Positions 8,507-17,615 of a stretch of 64,000 nucleotides of DNA are shown in pieces. The stretch is from Verrucomicrobiaceae bacterium (lineage in GTDB: Bacteria > Verrucomicrobiota > Verrucomicrobiia > Verrucomicrobiales > Verrucomicrobiaceae). Numbering within the stretch: the stretch's first letter is position 1; the number at the start of each line of letters is the position of its first letter. The position numbers were made by a program, and so were the translations under genes. Under the pieces are notes generated by a model that did no database searches, was not told where the DNA came from, and was given only the letters and a program-made list of their open reading frames with translations. Location: the NCBI GenBank assembly GCA_027489965.1, contig JAIXZA010000158.1, forward strand, positions 1-64,000. Direction: 5' to 3'.

Positions 8507-8818
8507 ATGTCTGCCATCACTGCCGCTGAGCTAGCTGAACTCCCGCGCCTCACGCGTGAGCAGATCGCCGCGCCTACGGTGGAGCGCGGGCAGCGCATCC
8601 GTGAGCTGTATCTAGCTCGTCCGGCGAATTACGACTACCATAAGGCCTTCCTTGTCGCCCGTATCCTCAGCAGCGAAAGACTCCGCAGCCGGGCCAAATG
8701 GTGCCGTTTTGCTCAGGAGCTCATCCAGGACCCAGGTGTGGAAAATCGCCTTGTCGATCAGGCCATGCGCCTGATCGGGTTGGAAAAAAAAGCCGGTATG
8801 AGATTGCGCTGGCAGTGA
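8507..8818 (+). CDS. Small uncharacterised protein, upstream partner of a nucleotidyltransferase-like gene
   Basis: I do not recognise this 103-residue protein. It is soluble, mostly helical in appearance and rich in Arg and Leu, with an N-terminal helix-like segment (ITAAELAELPRLTREQI) and a basic middle (RILSSERLRSRAKWCRF). No signal peptide or membrane segment is seen. It ends 10 bases before a nucleotidyltransferase-like gene on the same strand, an arrangement typical of toxin-antitoxin and abortive-infection pairs in which the upstream small protein is the antitoxin or substrate partner. That role is only suggested by the context. Confidence 0.55.
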   Translation: MSAITAAELAELPRLTREQIAAPTVERGQRIRELYLARPANYDYHKAFLVARILSSERLRSRAKWCRFAQELIQDPGVENRLVDQAMRLIGLEKKAGMRLRWQ

Positions 8819-8828
8819 ACCTTTCGCC

Positions 8829-9554
8829 ATGAAATGGAGTGACCAACCCCCAAATTGGAACACGCCTATCGGCGAGAAGATCGACCGTTTTTTTCAGGCC
8901 GTAGCTGAGCGTTTCCCTGATTATAGTGACACCATCGTCGTCTTCGGTTCTGCGACGATTCACCTGCGATTGGACCCGACCTTTACCAGTGCGGATGCCG
9001 ACCTACGAGTCAGCTCAGAGGACATCGTGCCCTTCAAAGCCCTAACCGAAGACATCGGAATGGGTAAGAGTGGTAAAGACGAAGGCATCTTCTATCTCGA
9101 CATCACTCCGCCCAGTGCCTTCAAATCCACAGAGAGCTGGTATGGTCGAGCTCACACGGAGATACGTCATGGAATCAAGATCATGGTGCCGCAGGTGCGT
9201 GATGTTCTGGTGGGGAAACTGCATCGCTTCAGAAAGCCCGGCCAAGTCAACATGGTGCCAAAGGATCTACGTGCCTTTCTGCGTGTCCAAGAACTCTCCG
9301 GCGGACATCCGACAGAGGCCGAGTTGCTCAAAGATGTGCTGCTTTGCCCTCATGCCTGGCATTTGCAGATGAGTGGTGCTGTCACTGACTTCCGTCGGAA
9401 TCTAGAAGACCTTTGGCCTCTGCTCTACCATCAGCAGCTTGATGTGAAGGAGCAGATCATCCGCCCACTCATGCATGAAATGGAACTCTCTGGCTACACT
9501 GAAAGCCAAGACTGGATGGAGCTAGTCCGCGCTTTGGCTCCGACACGCCCGTGA
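8829..9554 (+). CDS. Nucleotidyltransferase-like protein (possible DUF6036/AbiEii type)
   Basis: A soluble protein of 241 residues. Around residues 35-60 it shows VVFGSATIHLRL followed by SADADLRVS, which resembles the polymerase-beta-type nucleotidyltransferase signature hG[GS]...[DE]h[DE]h. A third acidic strand may be IFYLDITPP, and KIMVPQVRDVLVGKLHRFR resembles the helix that follows in DUF6036/AbiEii-like proteins. Such proteins add nucleotides to proteins or tRNA and often act as toxins. It forms a two-gene unit with the 103-residue gene 10 bases upstream. The family assignment rests on a short motif and could be wrong. Confidence 0.55.
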   Translation: MKWSDQPPNWNTPIGEKIDRFFQAVAERFPDYSDTIVVFGSATIHLRLDPTFTSADADLRVSSEDIVPFKALTEDIGMGKSGKDEGIFYLDITPPSAFKSTESWYGRAHTEIRHGIKIMVPQVRDVLVGKLHRFRKPGQVNMVPKDLRAFLRVQELSGGHPTEAELLKDVLLCPHAWHLQMSGAVTDFRRNLEDLWPLLYHQQLDVKEQIIRPLMHEMELSGYTESQDWMELVRALAPTRP

Positions 9555-9604
9555 GTCTTGTAAGACCTGAAACCTGAGAAGCGTCCTTCTTTATTCTGAC
9601 CTAG

Positions 9605-12088
9605 ATGGCTTTACTCCGTTTCATGCGTTCTGTTCTGTTCTTCTTTCCGCTTTTTGCTTCTGCTGCCACTCCACCAGCAGTCACCTCACTGATCGACCGC
9701 CACTGCATCGAGTGCCATGACGCCGATTTAAAGAAGGGCGGTCTCGATCTCACGGCGTTGAGCTTTGACCTCGCGGCTCGTCCTACTTTTGACACTTGGG
9801 TCAAAGTGCATGATGCCGTTGCAAATGGAGAAATGCCGCCAAAGAAAAAAGCCCAGCCAGAAGCCAAGATAGCGCAGGCATTCACGGCCGCACTCGGTGA
9901 AAGGCTTCATACCACCAGCCTCGCAGAACAAGAGAAATCGGGCCGCACGCTCGTGCGCAGGCTGAACCGCATTGAGTATGAAAATACGGTCCGTGATTTG
10001 CTGCACATCGACACGCCACTCGCGAACCTTTTGCCGGAGGATACACCGATGCATGGTTTTGATACCGTGGCAGAAGGTTTGCGCTTTTCGCAGCTCCAGA
10101 TCGAAAAGTATCTCGAAGCGGCCGATGCAGCGCTGGATGCTGCCGTCGATCTGCGCATACCGATCGAGCTGAAAAAGGAGCGTTTCAGCTACAAGGATCA
10201 AAAGAGCATCAAGGATAATCTCGCTCTGCCGGACAATCCGCCGGAGGACCCAAAGAAAAAGTATAACCGCAAACGCGTTGTCTTTCGCGATCTGCCAGAC
10301 GCGCTCGTCATGTTCACCGATGCCGATTACATGCTCGGTCTTTCAAACTTTAAACTTCGCCGCAGTGGCACCTACCGCATCCGCATGTCCGCCTACGGCT
10401 ACCAAAGTGCGGGTCAGTCCGTCACTGCACGCCTTTACACGAACGATTACAGCGCTGGGAAACGCCTGATCGGCCATTGGGACATGCCGGAAGGGCAGCC
10501 ACGCGTCGCCGAAACGGTCACACGCATCAATCGCAGTGAGCACCTTCTCGTGATGCCCTTCAGCGTCGGTTACGACGAAAAAGGCCAACGTTTAAGTGAC
10601 TCCAACACGACCAAGGAATTCACCGGTCGTGGACTTGCCGTGCAGTGGATCGAGATCGAAGGCCCGCTGGAAATGCAAAACTGGCCGCCACCTTCCGTGA
10701 AGTCGCTTTTGCCAGATGTAGAGCTGGCGCCCATTCAGACAAAAAAGATCCCGAATCGTAGCGACATGGAAAAGGCCATCGGCTTTGAGTTAAAGCCTGC
10801 TGATCCCGCCGCATCGCTAAAAACTTGCATTGAGCGCTTCGCCGCCAAAGCCTTCCGCCGTCCGCTGGAAGAGGGTGAGGCGGATCGCTTCGTCAAACTC
10901 GCGCACGATTCTCTCACAGGCGGCGCGAGTTTCCTTGATGCCGCCAAGCTCGGCTTACGCGGCGTGCTGACCGCGCCCCAGTTTTTGTTGTTCGATGAGG
11001 TGCCTGGTCCACGTCTCAGCGACCATGCGTTGGCTTCACGTCTCTCTTATTTCCTCTGGAGCACACTGCCTGATGACGAGTTAATGAATCTCGCCACTGC
11101 AAAAAAGCTCCACGAGCCCACAGTTCTGAAAGCACAAGTGAAGCGCCTGCTTGCCGACAAACGTAGCAGCGCCTTTGTAAAGAATTTTACTGGTCAATGG
11201 CTCGATCTGCGCAGCATTGATGCCACTTCGCCCGACACCACGCTTTACCCTGAATTCGATGAGATGCTGAAGCTCGCCATGGTCGGCGAGACAGAGGCCT
11301 TCTTCACCGAATTGCTGGAAAAAGATCTGCCCATCACCAACTTCATTCACAGTGATTTTTTGATGCTGAATCGTCGCATCGCACAGCATTATGGCCTCGG
11401 TGTCGATGCCGTAAACAGCGAGCAATTCGTCCGCGTAAAGCTTCCCCCTGACAGTGTGCGTGGTGGTCTGCTCACGCAGGCCAGCATTCTCAAAGTCACT
11501 GCCAATGGCACCGTCAGTTCACCCGTATTGCGTGGAGCCTGGGTCATGAAACGCCTGCTCGGTCAGCCGCCCGCGCCACCTCCGCCTGGCACACCTGGCG
11601 TCGAACCTGATACACGCGGTGCTGCCACAATTCGCGAGATTTTAGACAAACACCGCAATAATGAAACCTGTGCCGGTTGCCATGCCAAGATTGATCCTCC
11701 AGGCTTTGCTTTAGAAAACTTCGACGTTATCGGCGGCTGGCGTGATCGCTATCGCAGCAAAGAAAAGGGCGACAAACCCACCGCCAAAGTCGAGAACCGC
11801 AGCGTTTGGCAATACAAAGTTTCCCTGCCTGTCGATGCGGCTGGCCAGCTCGCCGATGGTCGCTCATTTAAGGACATCAAAGACTTCAAACAACTGCTTC
11901 TCACCAATCCCGCCGACGTCCACCGCTGCCTCACCGAAAAACTCCTCACCTACGCGACCGGCGCCGCACCCAGCTATGCGGATAAACAAGCCATCGCCGA
12001 GATCGTCGATAAATCGCTCAAGCAAGGTGGTGGCTTGAAGACTTTTGTGAATGAACTCGTTCTCAGTGAAACCTTCCGCCGCAAGTAA
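9605..12088 (+). CDS. DUF1592/DUF1588 exported cytochrome-like protein
   Basis: An 827-residue exported protein (signal MRSVLFFFPLFASA, alternative start at 9623). A haem-binding CIECH at residues 34-38 begins a planctomycete-type cytochrome c domain. Then come DUF1587 (LVRRLNRIEYENTVRDLL), a PA14/CBM-like central part, DUF1595 and DUF1592 (ALASRLSYFLWSTLPDDELM), DUF1588 (RGGLLTQASILKVTANGT) with a second haem motif CAGCH at residues 689-693, and the C-terminal DUF1585. Such proteins are numerous in Planctomycetes and Verrucomicrobia and are always paired with a DUF1552 partner, which follows here after 27 bases. The biochemical role is unknown; electron transfer linked to polymer oxidation in the periplasm is the usual guess. 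Confidence 0.92.
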   Translation: MALLRFMRSVLFFFPLFASAATPPAVTSLIDRHCIECHDADLKKGGLDLTALSFDLAARPTFDTWVKVHDAVANGEMPPKKKAQPEAKIAQAFTAALGERLHTTSLAEQEKSGRTLVRRLNRIEYENTVRDLLHIDTPLANLLPEDTPMHGFDTVAEGLRFSQLQIEKYLEAADAALDAAVDLRIPIELKKERFSYKDQKSIKDNLALPDNPPEDPKKKYNRKRVVFRDLPDALVMFTDADYMLGLSNFKLRRSGTYRIRMSAYGYQSAGQSVTARLYTNDYSAGKRLIGHWDMPEGQPRVAETVTRINRSEHLLVMPFSVGYDEKGQRLSDSNTTKEFTGRGLAVQWIEIEGPLEMQNWPPPSVKSLLPDVELAPIQTKKIPNRSDMEKAIGFELKPADPAASLKTCIERFAAKAFRRPLEEGEADRFVKLAHDSLTGGASFLDAAKLGLRGVLTAPQFLLFDEVPGPRLSDHALASRLSYFLWSTLPDDELMNLATAKKLHEPTVLKAQVKRLLADKRSSAFVKNFTGQWLDLRSIDATSPDTTLYPEFDEMLKLAMVGETEAFFTELLEKDLPITNFIHSDFLMLNRRIAQHYGLGVDAVNSEQFVRVKLPPDSVRGGLLTQASILKVTANGTVSSPVLRGAWVMKRLLGQPPAPPPPGTPGVEPDTRGAATIREILDKHRNNETCAGCHAKIDPPGFALENFDVIGGWRDRYRSKEKGDKPTAKVENRSVWQYKVSLPVDAAGQLADGRSFKDIKDFKQLLLTNPADVHRCLTEKLLTYATGAAPSYADKQAIAEIVDKSLKQGGGLKTFVNELVLSETFRRK

Positions 12089-12115
12089 TCTGCCAAATCG
12101 AATGCCTCTCCTCTT

Positions 12116-13375
12116 ATGAACACCCTCTCCCGCCGCACCTTTCTCCGCTCTTCCGGTGTCTCGCTGGCACTGCCGTTTCTTGATGCCATGTGGGGCCGAA
12201 AGGCCCTTGCTGCGGATGTCGTGGCACCCAGGCGTCTGGTGACGATTTGTGCCTCGCTTGGCATTTATGGGCCGGACTTTTTTCCGGCTGAGAGTGGCGA
12301 TGCTTACACGCTGACGCCGTATTTGAAAATGATCGAGGCGCATCGGAAGGACTTCACGATCTTCTCCAATGTCAGTCACCCTGATCAAAATGGACGTGAT
12401 GGTCATGCTTCGGAGATGACTTGGCTGACAGGGGCGCGGCATCCGGGATTGGGCGGTTTTCGCAATACGATTTCCGTGGACCAATTCATCGCTGAAAAGA
12501 TCGGGTTTGAGACGCGCTACCCGTCCTTGCAGCTCAACACGGGTGGTAACACCAGCCAGAGCTACACGCGAAGCGGGGTGATGATTCCAGCGGAAATGCG
12601 GCCGTCGAAAGTCTTCACGAAACTCTTCCTTGATGGTTCCCCCGATGAAGTTAGAAACCAGATGCGCAAGCTCCACGAAGGCCGCAGCATCATGGACACA
12701 GTCGGCGAAGAAGCGAAGCGGCTCGAAAAGCGCTTCGGTAGCGCCGATCGCGATAAGCTCGACGAATATTTTACTTCGGTGCGCGAGATGGAGCAGCGCC
12801 TGCAAAAGGCCGAGGCCTGGGTGCAGAAGCCGAAGCCCAAAGTGAATTCGCAGCCTCCCGAGGACATCAAGGACGAGAAAGATCTCATCGGGCGCATGAA
12901 TCTGCTCTTCGATCTCATCCCGCTGGCCTTCCAGACCGACAGCACACGTGCCATCACGATGTTGGTTCAGGGTCGTGGTGACGTGCCTACGATTCCAGGA
13001 GTCAAAGCAGATCACCACAACCTCTCGCATCATGGTCAAGATCCAGAAAAGATCGCGCAGCTTCGCCTGATCGAAACTGCGCAGCTAAAGGCACTCGGCA
13101 CGCTGATGGAAAAGCTCAAAGCGAAACAGGAAGGCTCCAAATCATTGCTCGACAACACCGCCGTGCTTTATGGCAGTAACCTCGGTAATGCGAACTCGCA
13201 CGACTGGCACAACCTGCCGTTGCTGCTCGCCGGCGGTGGTTTCAATCATGGCCGCCATCACACTGGGGACGCAAAGAACAACACGCCGATGGGCAATCTC
13301 TTTGTTCGTCTGATGCAGAACATGGGCATCGAAGCGGACACTTTCGCTAGCAGCACAGGTGCGTTGACGATTTGA
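12116..13375 (+). CDS. DUF1552 Tat-exported protein
   Basis: A 419-residue protein with a twin-arginine leader (SRRTFLRSSGVSLALPFLDA, residues 5-24) followed by the DUF1552 pattern: RLVTICASLGIYGPDFFP, FTIFSNVSHPD and the late YGSNLGNANSHDWHNLPLLL and GGGFNHGRHH. The family is structurally related to alkaline-phosphatase-type DUF1501 proteins and is folded in the cytoplasm before Tat export. It is the partner of the DUF1592 cytochrome-like protein upstream and is presumably co-transcribed with it. Function unknown. Confidence 0.92.
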   Translation: MNTLSRRTFLRSSGVSLALPFLDAMWGRKALAADVVAPRRLVTICASLGIYGPDFFPAESGDAYTLTPYLKMIEAHRKDFTIFSNVSHPDQNGRDGHASEMTWLTGARHPGLGGFRNTISVDQFIAEKIGFETRYPSLQLNTGGNTSQSYTRSGVMIPAEMRPSKVFTKLFLDGSPDEVRNQMRKLHEGRSIMDTVGEEAKRLEKRFGSADRDKLDEYFTSVREMEQRLQKAEAWVQKPKPKVNSQPPEDIKDEKDLIGRMNLLFDLIPLAFQTDSTRAITMLVQGRGDVPTIPGVKADHHNLSHHGQDPEKIAQLRLIETAQLKALGTLMEKLKAKQEGSKSLLDNTAVLYGSNLGNANSHDWHNLPLLLAGGGFNHGRHHTGDAKNNTPMGNLFVRLMQNMGIEADTFASSTGALTI

Positions 13376-13441
13376 TCGAAATCACATCTCCGCTGCCGGA
13401 ATCAGCCAAGAAGTCGTTTCGACGACGAGGCAGTTTGCTGG

Positions 13442-14305
13442 ATGAAGCGTATCCCCATCATCGACTCCCACACCGGCGGCGAGCCCACACGCGTGGTTTT
13501 AAGCGGTGTGACGTCTGATGAACTCGAAACGTATCGCCGCGCCATCATTTGCGAGCCTCGTGGGCATGAGGTGATCGTTGGCGCTTTGCTGGTGGAGCCA
13601 AAAGACGCTTCATGTGCAGCTAGCGTCATTTTCTTCAACAATGTCGGTCTGCTCGGCATGTGTGGGCACGGCATGATCGGCCTCATCGCGACGCTGAAGC
13701 ATCTCGGACGCATCAGCGCAGGAGAGCATCGTATCGAAACACCCGTCGGCATCGTGACTGCTACGCTGCATGACGATGACCGTGTAAGTATTCGCAATGT
13801 GCCTTCGTATCGAAAAGCAAAAGCCGTCATAGCAGGCGGAGTCACTGGCGATGTGGCGTGGGGTGGAAACTGGTTCTTCCTCGTCGCTGATCATGGACTT
13901 GAACTCACGCTCAAAAACGTCCCACAACTCACGCAGGCCAGCTTGGCGATGCGCGAGGCCGTACGAGCCGCTGGTTATCCAGAGGTCGATCACGTCGAGC
14001 TTTTCGGTCCGCCACAGGATACCGCGAATCACAGCCGAAACTTCGTGTTGTGTCCTGGTGGCGAATATGATCGCTCTCCTTGCGGCACCGGGACGAGCGC
14101 AAAGCTCGCCTGCCTCGCCGCGGATGGAAAAATCCTCCCCGGCGAAATCTGGCGGCAGGAAAGCATTCTCGGCAGCGTGTTTGAAGGCAGCTATGAAACC
14201 ACGGCTGATGGCATCATCCCCACGATCACCGGCCAGGCCTTCATCACAGCGGAAAGCGCTCTGATTCTCGATCCATTTGATCCGTTTCGGCTCGGCATCC
14301 ATTAA
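13442..14305 (+). CDS. 4-Hydroxyproline 2-epimerase / proline racemase family
   Basis: A 287-residue cytoplasmic enzyme of the proline racemase family. It begins IPIIDSHTGGEPTRVV, as hydroxyproline epimerases do, and has both catalytic cysteines: Cys74 in GMCGHGMIG and Cys214 in SPCGTGTSAKL. The two-cysteine form catalyses epimerisation (trans-4-hydroxy-L-proline to cis-4-hydroxy-D-proline, or L/D-proline), whereas the dehydratase subgroup replaces the first Cys with Thr or Ser. Length is a little under the usual 310. An exported DPP-IV-like peptidase follows after 9 bases and a D-amino-acid dehydrogenase lies 3.3 kb on, which fits a peptide-to-hydroxyproline catabolic route. Proline versus hydroxyproline specificity cannot be decided from these motifs. 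Confidence 0.88.
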   Translation: MKRIPIIDSHTGGEPTRVVLSGVTSDELETYRRAIICEPRGHEVIVGALLVEPKDASCAASVIFFNNVGLLGMCGHGMIGLIATLKHLGRISAGEHRIETPVGIVTATLHDDDRVSIRNVPSYRKAKAVIAGGVTGDVAWGGNWFFLVADHGLELTLKNVPQLTQASLAMREAVRAAGYPEVDHVELFGPPQDTANHSRNFVLCPGGEYDRSPCGTGTSAKLACLAADGKILPGEIWRQESILGSVFEGSYETTADGIIPTITGQAFITAESALILDPFDPFRLGIH

Positions 14306-14314
14306 GACAAAAAG

Positions 14315-16609
14315 ATGAAAGATAAAAACATGCTCCGAACTCTTCCATTTTTCTGTCTGTCATTTTTTTGTCTTCAAGCTCAGGCCGACGATCTCGCCAA
14401 GCGCACTGAAAACACCGTCTTCCGCGACCGCGTACAGGCGAACTGGCTGCCAGATGGCAAAATGTTCTGGTATCGTGTGCAAACAGGGCCAGGGAAATCC
14501 GAGTTTGTTTTGATTGATGCCACGAATGGCGGCCGTAAAACGGCCGCGACGCTCAAGGAATTGGGTTTGCCGCAGCAGGACGCCACCAAGACCTCAGCGC
14601 TGGTAGTCGAGTTGCATCCCACGCGGCGCACAGGTGAGGACTCAGGGCTGAAATTGATCAACAAGCTTGGCGAGGACGTGGACCTGTTTTGGATCAATCA
14701 GGACGGCGAGCACGTCCGCTACGGCGGCATCCGGGCGGGCACGGAGCGCGAGCAGCACACCTTCGAGGGCCATGTCTGGCTGATCACCAGCCGCATGGGC
14801 GAGCATCTCGCGGTCGTGGAGGGCGCAGCACAGGTGCAGACGCTGATCATTGATGGCAAAGGCCTAACCAATGCCAAGAACGAGACGAAGAAGGTGGAGA
14901 GTGGGTTTAAATCGCCAGACTCCAAATCAAAGGCCGAAGTCACCAAGAACTTCATCTATCTCAACCAGAAACCTCTCAAGCTTGATGCTGCGAAAGATTT
15001 CCATGGCCCAGCTCAGTGGGCTCCAGATTCATTGAGTTTTGTGGTGAGTCGTTGTGACCCGGTTCCACAACGGAAAGTGTCGATTGTTGATTCTTCACCC
15101 AAAGAGCAGCTCCAGCCTAGACTCAAAGAGATCGGTTACACCAAACCTGGGGATCAACTCCCCAAGTCCGAAATGCTAATTGTTAGGGCTGGTGGAGAAT
15201 TCCAGCGGGTGAACAACGCCCTATTTCCAAATCCATTCACCCAGTCGCATCACATTGATGTGACCTGGGCACCGGACAGCCGCGAGTTCTATTTCGACTA
15301 CAATCAACGAGGTCATCAGCTTTACCGCATCCTCGCTGCGAATGCGAAGAATGGCGAGGTGCGTGTCGTTGTCGAGGAGACCTCAAAGACCTTCATCCAC
15401 TACTCCGGCAAAAGCTGGCGTCATTGGCTGCACAGCAGCGGCGAACTCATCTGGATGAGCGAACGCGACGGCTGGTGTCACCTTTGGCTCTACGATGTGA
15501 AAACGGGCCAGCCCAAGCATCAGATCACCAAGGGTGCATGGCCTGTGCGTGAAGTTTTGCGCGTCGATGAGGCGACGCAGGAGATCTGGTTCATGGCGAG
15601 CGGCTTGAGGGCCAGTGAAGATCCCTATCACGAGCATCTCTGTCGAATAAAGATGGATGGCAGCGACTTTCTCCAGCTCACTGCTGGCGATGGCAATCAC
15701 CGCGTTGAGTTCTCACCCAAACGTGATTTTTTCATCGATACTTGGTCCCGCGCTGATCATCCGCCTGTCAGCGAACTGCGTCGCAGCAATGATGGCAGTC
15801 TGGTGTGCGTTTTGGAAAAGGCAGATGCTTCTGCGCTACTCGCCGCAGGCTGGACGATGCCGGAGCGCTTCGCCGCCAAAGGCCGCGATGGTAAAACGGA
15901 CATCCACGGCGTCATCATCACACCGTCGAATTTCGATTCAGCGAAGAAATATCCGATTGTCGAAGACATCTATGCCGGGCCGCACGGAGCCTTTGCGCCC
16001 AAGGATTTTGATCGTCAGCTCCGCATGCATCAGCTCGCCGAGCTGGGTTTTATCGTCGTCAAACTGGACGGCATGGGCACCAATCATCGTGGCAAAGCCT
16101 TCCACGATGTGTGTTGGAAAAATCTCAAAGACGCAGGTTTCCCGGATCGGAAGCTCTGGATCAAAGAGGCTGCCAAAACACGCCCATGGATGGATCTGAA
16201 CCGCATCGGCATTTATGGCGGCAGCGCGGGCGGACAGAATGCGATGCGTGCGCTGCTCGACCATCACGACTTTTACAAAGTCGCTGTCGCCGACTGCGGC
16301 TGCCATGATAACCGCATGGATAAAATCTGGTGGAACGAGCAGTGGATGGGTTGGCCACTCGATGAAAGCTACAAGCTCAGCAGCAACGCCGAAGACGCCG
16401 CCAAGCTCCAAGGCCACTTGCTTCTCATCGTCGGTGAGCTCGACACCAACGTCGATCCCGCCAGCACCGCCCAAGTGGTCGGAGCCTTGCAAAAAGCCGG
16501 CAAGACCTTCGACTTCATGCCCATCATCGGCACAGGCCACGGAGCTGCTGAGACGCCGTATGGTTCGAAGTTAAGGATGGAGTTTCTGGTGCGGCATTTG
16601 CGGCCTTGA
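14315..16609 (+). CDS. Exported S9 (DPP-IV-like) peptidase with a VHL-beta-like domain
   Basis: A 764-residue protein with a signal peptide (MLRTLPFFCLSFFCLQAQA, from the second ATG at 14330). Residues about 111-170 (GLKLINKLGEDVDLFWINQD onward, then TFEGHVWLI) resemble the pVHL beta domain and are inserted near the start of the beta-propeller. The C-terminal alpha/beta-hydrolase has the triad Ser637 (YGGSAGGQ), Asp710 (GELDTNVDP) and His742 (GTGHGAAE), the last two spaced as in DPP IV. The enzyme should remove dipeptides, typically after proline, in the periplasm. Its place 9 bases after a hydroxyproline/proline epimerase suggests that it supplies proline-containing peptides. Confidence 0.88.
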   Translation: MKDKNMLRTLPFFCLSFFCLQAQADDLAKRTENTVFRDRVQANWLPDGKMFWYRVQTGPGKSEFVLIDATNGGRKTAATLKELGLPQQDATKTSALVVELHPTRRTGEDSGLKLINKLGEDVDLFWINQDGEHVRYGGIRAGTEREQHTFEGHVWLITSRMGEHLAVVEGAAQVQTLIIDGKGLTNAKNETKKVESGFKSPDSKSKAEVTKNFIYLNQKPLKLDAAKDFHGPAQWAPDSLSFVVSRCDPVPQRKVSIVDSSPKEQLQPRLKEIGYTKPGDQLPKSEMLIVRAGGEFQRVNNALFPNPFTQSHHIDVTWAPDSREFYFDYNQRGHQLYRILAANAKNGEVRVVVEETSKTFIHYSGKSWRHWLHSSGELIWMSERDGWCHLWLYDVKTGQPKHQITKGAWPVREVLRVDEATQEIWFMASGLRASEDPYHEHLCRIKMDGSDFLQLTAGDGNHRVEFSPKRDFFIDTWSRADHPPVSELRRSNDGSLVCVLEKADASALLAAGWTMPERFAAKGRDGKTDIHGVIITPSNFDSAKKYPIVEDIYAGPHGAFAPKDFDRQLRMHQLAELGFIVVKLDGMGTNHRGKAFHDVCWKNLKDAGFPDRKLWIKEAAKTRPWMDLNRIGIYGGSAGGQNAMRALLDHHDFYKVAVADCGCHDNRMDKIWWNEQWMGWPLDESYKLSSNAEDAAKLQGHLLLIVGELDTNVDPASTAQVVGALQKAGKTFDFMPIIGTGHGAAETPYGSKLRMEFLVRHLRP

Positions 16610-16708
16610 TGACAAGCGTAACATCGTCACATTCTTGAATCAGGACTGCATTTTGCACGGAGGACAAAAATGAACATGCTCATTCAAGTTTAGAGTTCTC
16701 AAGACCGG

Positions 16709-17500
16709 TCATCGCTGTTTGATCTCAAGACCACTGAGCCACGGTGCGGTGATCTGCGGCGGCATGCCGCCAAAGGGTTGATAACCTGGAAGCTGGATGA
16801 CGCTCATGCTGTGCGGCTGACCGGCGATGAAGAAAAGGGTGTCAGCGCAATCGCTCGTGCTGATCATTTTGGCTTTGTGATCTTCGCCGGGCTGAACGGG
16901 GCGCAGCTTCACCAGCGGCGTCAGTGCCTCACCGGGCGCGTATTCGGAAAGAATGATGCCGTGGGCATTGAGTTGCATGCGGGCGGTGAAAAGCATGCCG
17001 TGCACGGCCCATTTGCTGGCGGTGTATGGCACGCCAGCATAGGAGTCATAGCCATGCCCAGCAGTGGATGACACAACAACGATTCGTCCGCCGCCATTAT
17101 CCGCCATCGGCTTCGCGACGGCCTGGATCATGTTCGACACGCCAAGCACATTGATCTCAATAACCTTTTGCCATGTTTCTGCACTGGCGATGCGTGACGG
17201 ATCGGCATGAGCCATGAAGCGGTCCGGCGTGTTGATGCCCGCCGTGTGGATGAGAGAAAAAGGAACGCCGTGTTTCAGCACTTCATCGACGGCGGCAGTC
17301 ACGCTGGTCGGCTCAGCCACGTCGCAAACCATCGGGATGATGTTTTTCGATAACGCAGCGGTCTCTTGGAGCGACTCCAGCGTGCGTCCAAACACAAATG
17401 TCTTCGCACCGGCCTCCGCGAAACGCTTCGCTGCCGATTGCCCCATTCCGCCGCCACCGCCGGTGACGATCACGATCTTGTCTGTCCAATTTTGGTCCAT
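16709..17500 (-). CDS. Short-chain dehydrogenase/reductase
   Basis: A classical SDR of 263 residues: the nucleotide-binding TGGGGGMG lies at residues 13-20, the catalytic Ser near 145 (VVVSSTAG) and the Tyr159-x-x-x-Lys163 pair (YTASK). The HTAGIN segment replaces the usual NNAG. It is an NAD(P)-dependent cytoplasmic oxidoreductase of unknown substrate. It is divergent from the D-amino-acid dehydrogenase gene (116 bases between starts) and convergent with the S9 peptidase gene, so it may be regulated separately. A role in (hydroxy)proline catabolism is possible only by context. Confidence 0.85.
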   Translation of the reverse strand: MDQNWTDKIVIVTGGGGGMGQSAAKRFAEAGAKTFVFGRTLESLQETAALSKNIIPMVCDVAEPTSVTAAVDEVLKHGVPFSLIHTAGINTPDRFMAHADPSRIASAETWQKVIEINVLGVSNMIQAVAKPMADNGGGRIVVVSSTAGHGYDSYAGVPYTASKWAVHGMLFTARMQLNAHGIILSEYAPGEALTPLVKLRPVQPGEDHKAKMISTSDCADTLFFIAGQPHSMSVIQLPGYQPFGGMPPQITAPWLSGLEIKQR

Positions 17501-17615
17501 GCGCTGATGCTAACGAGCGCGTGCGGTGCGTCGAGTCTCTACTTGGCAAAAATCCAAGCGCAAATCACCAAAGCATCCAAGACGACCAGCCGGAAGACCG
17601 ATTGGATGTGCGATC

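Noticed and set aside
11864..13039. 391-codon open frame on the minus strand
   Set aside because: It runs antisense to the ends of the DUF1592 and DUF1552 genes and has no domain pattern.
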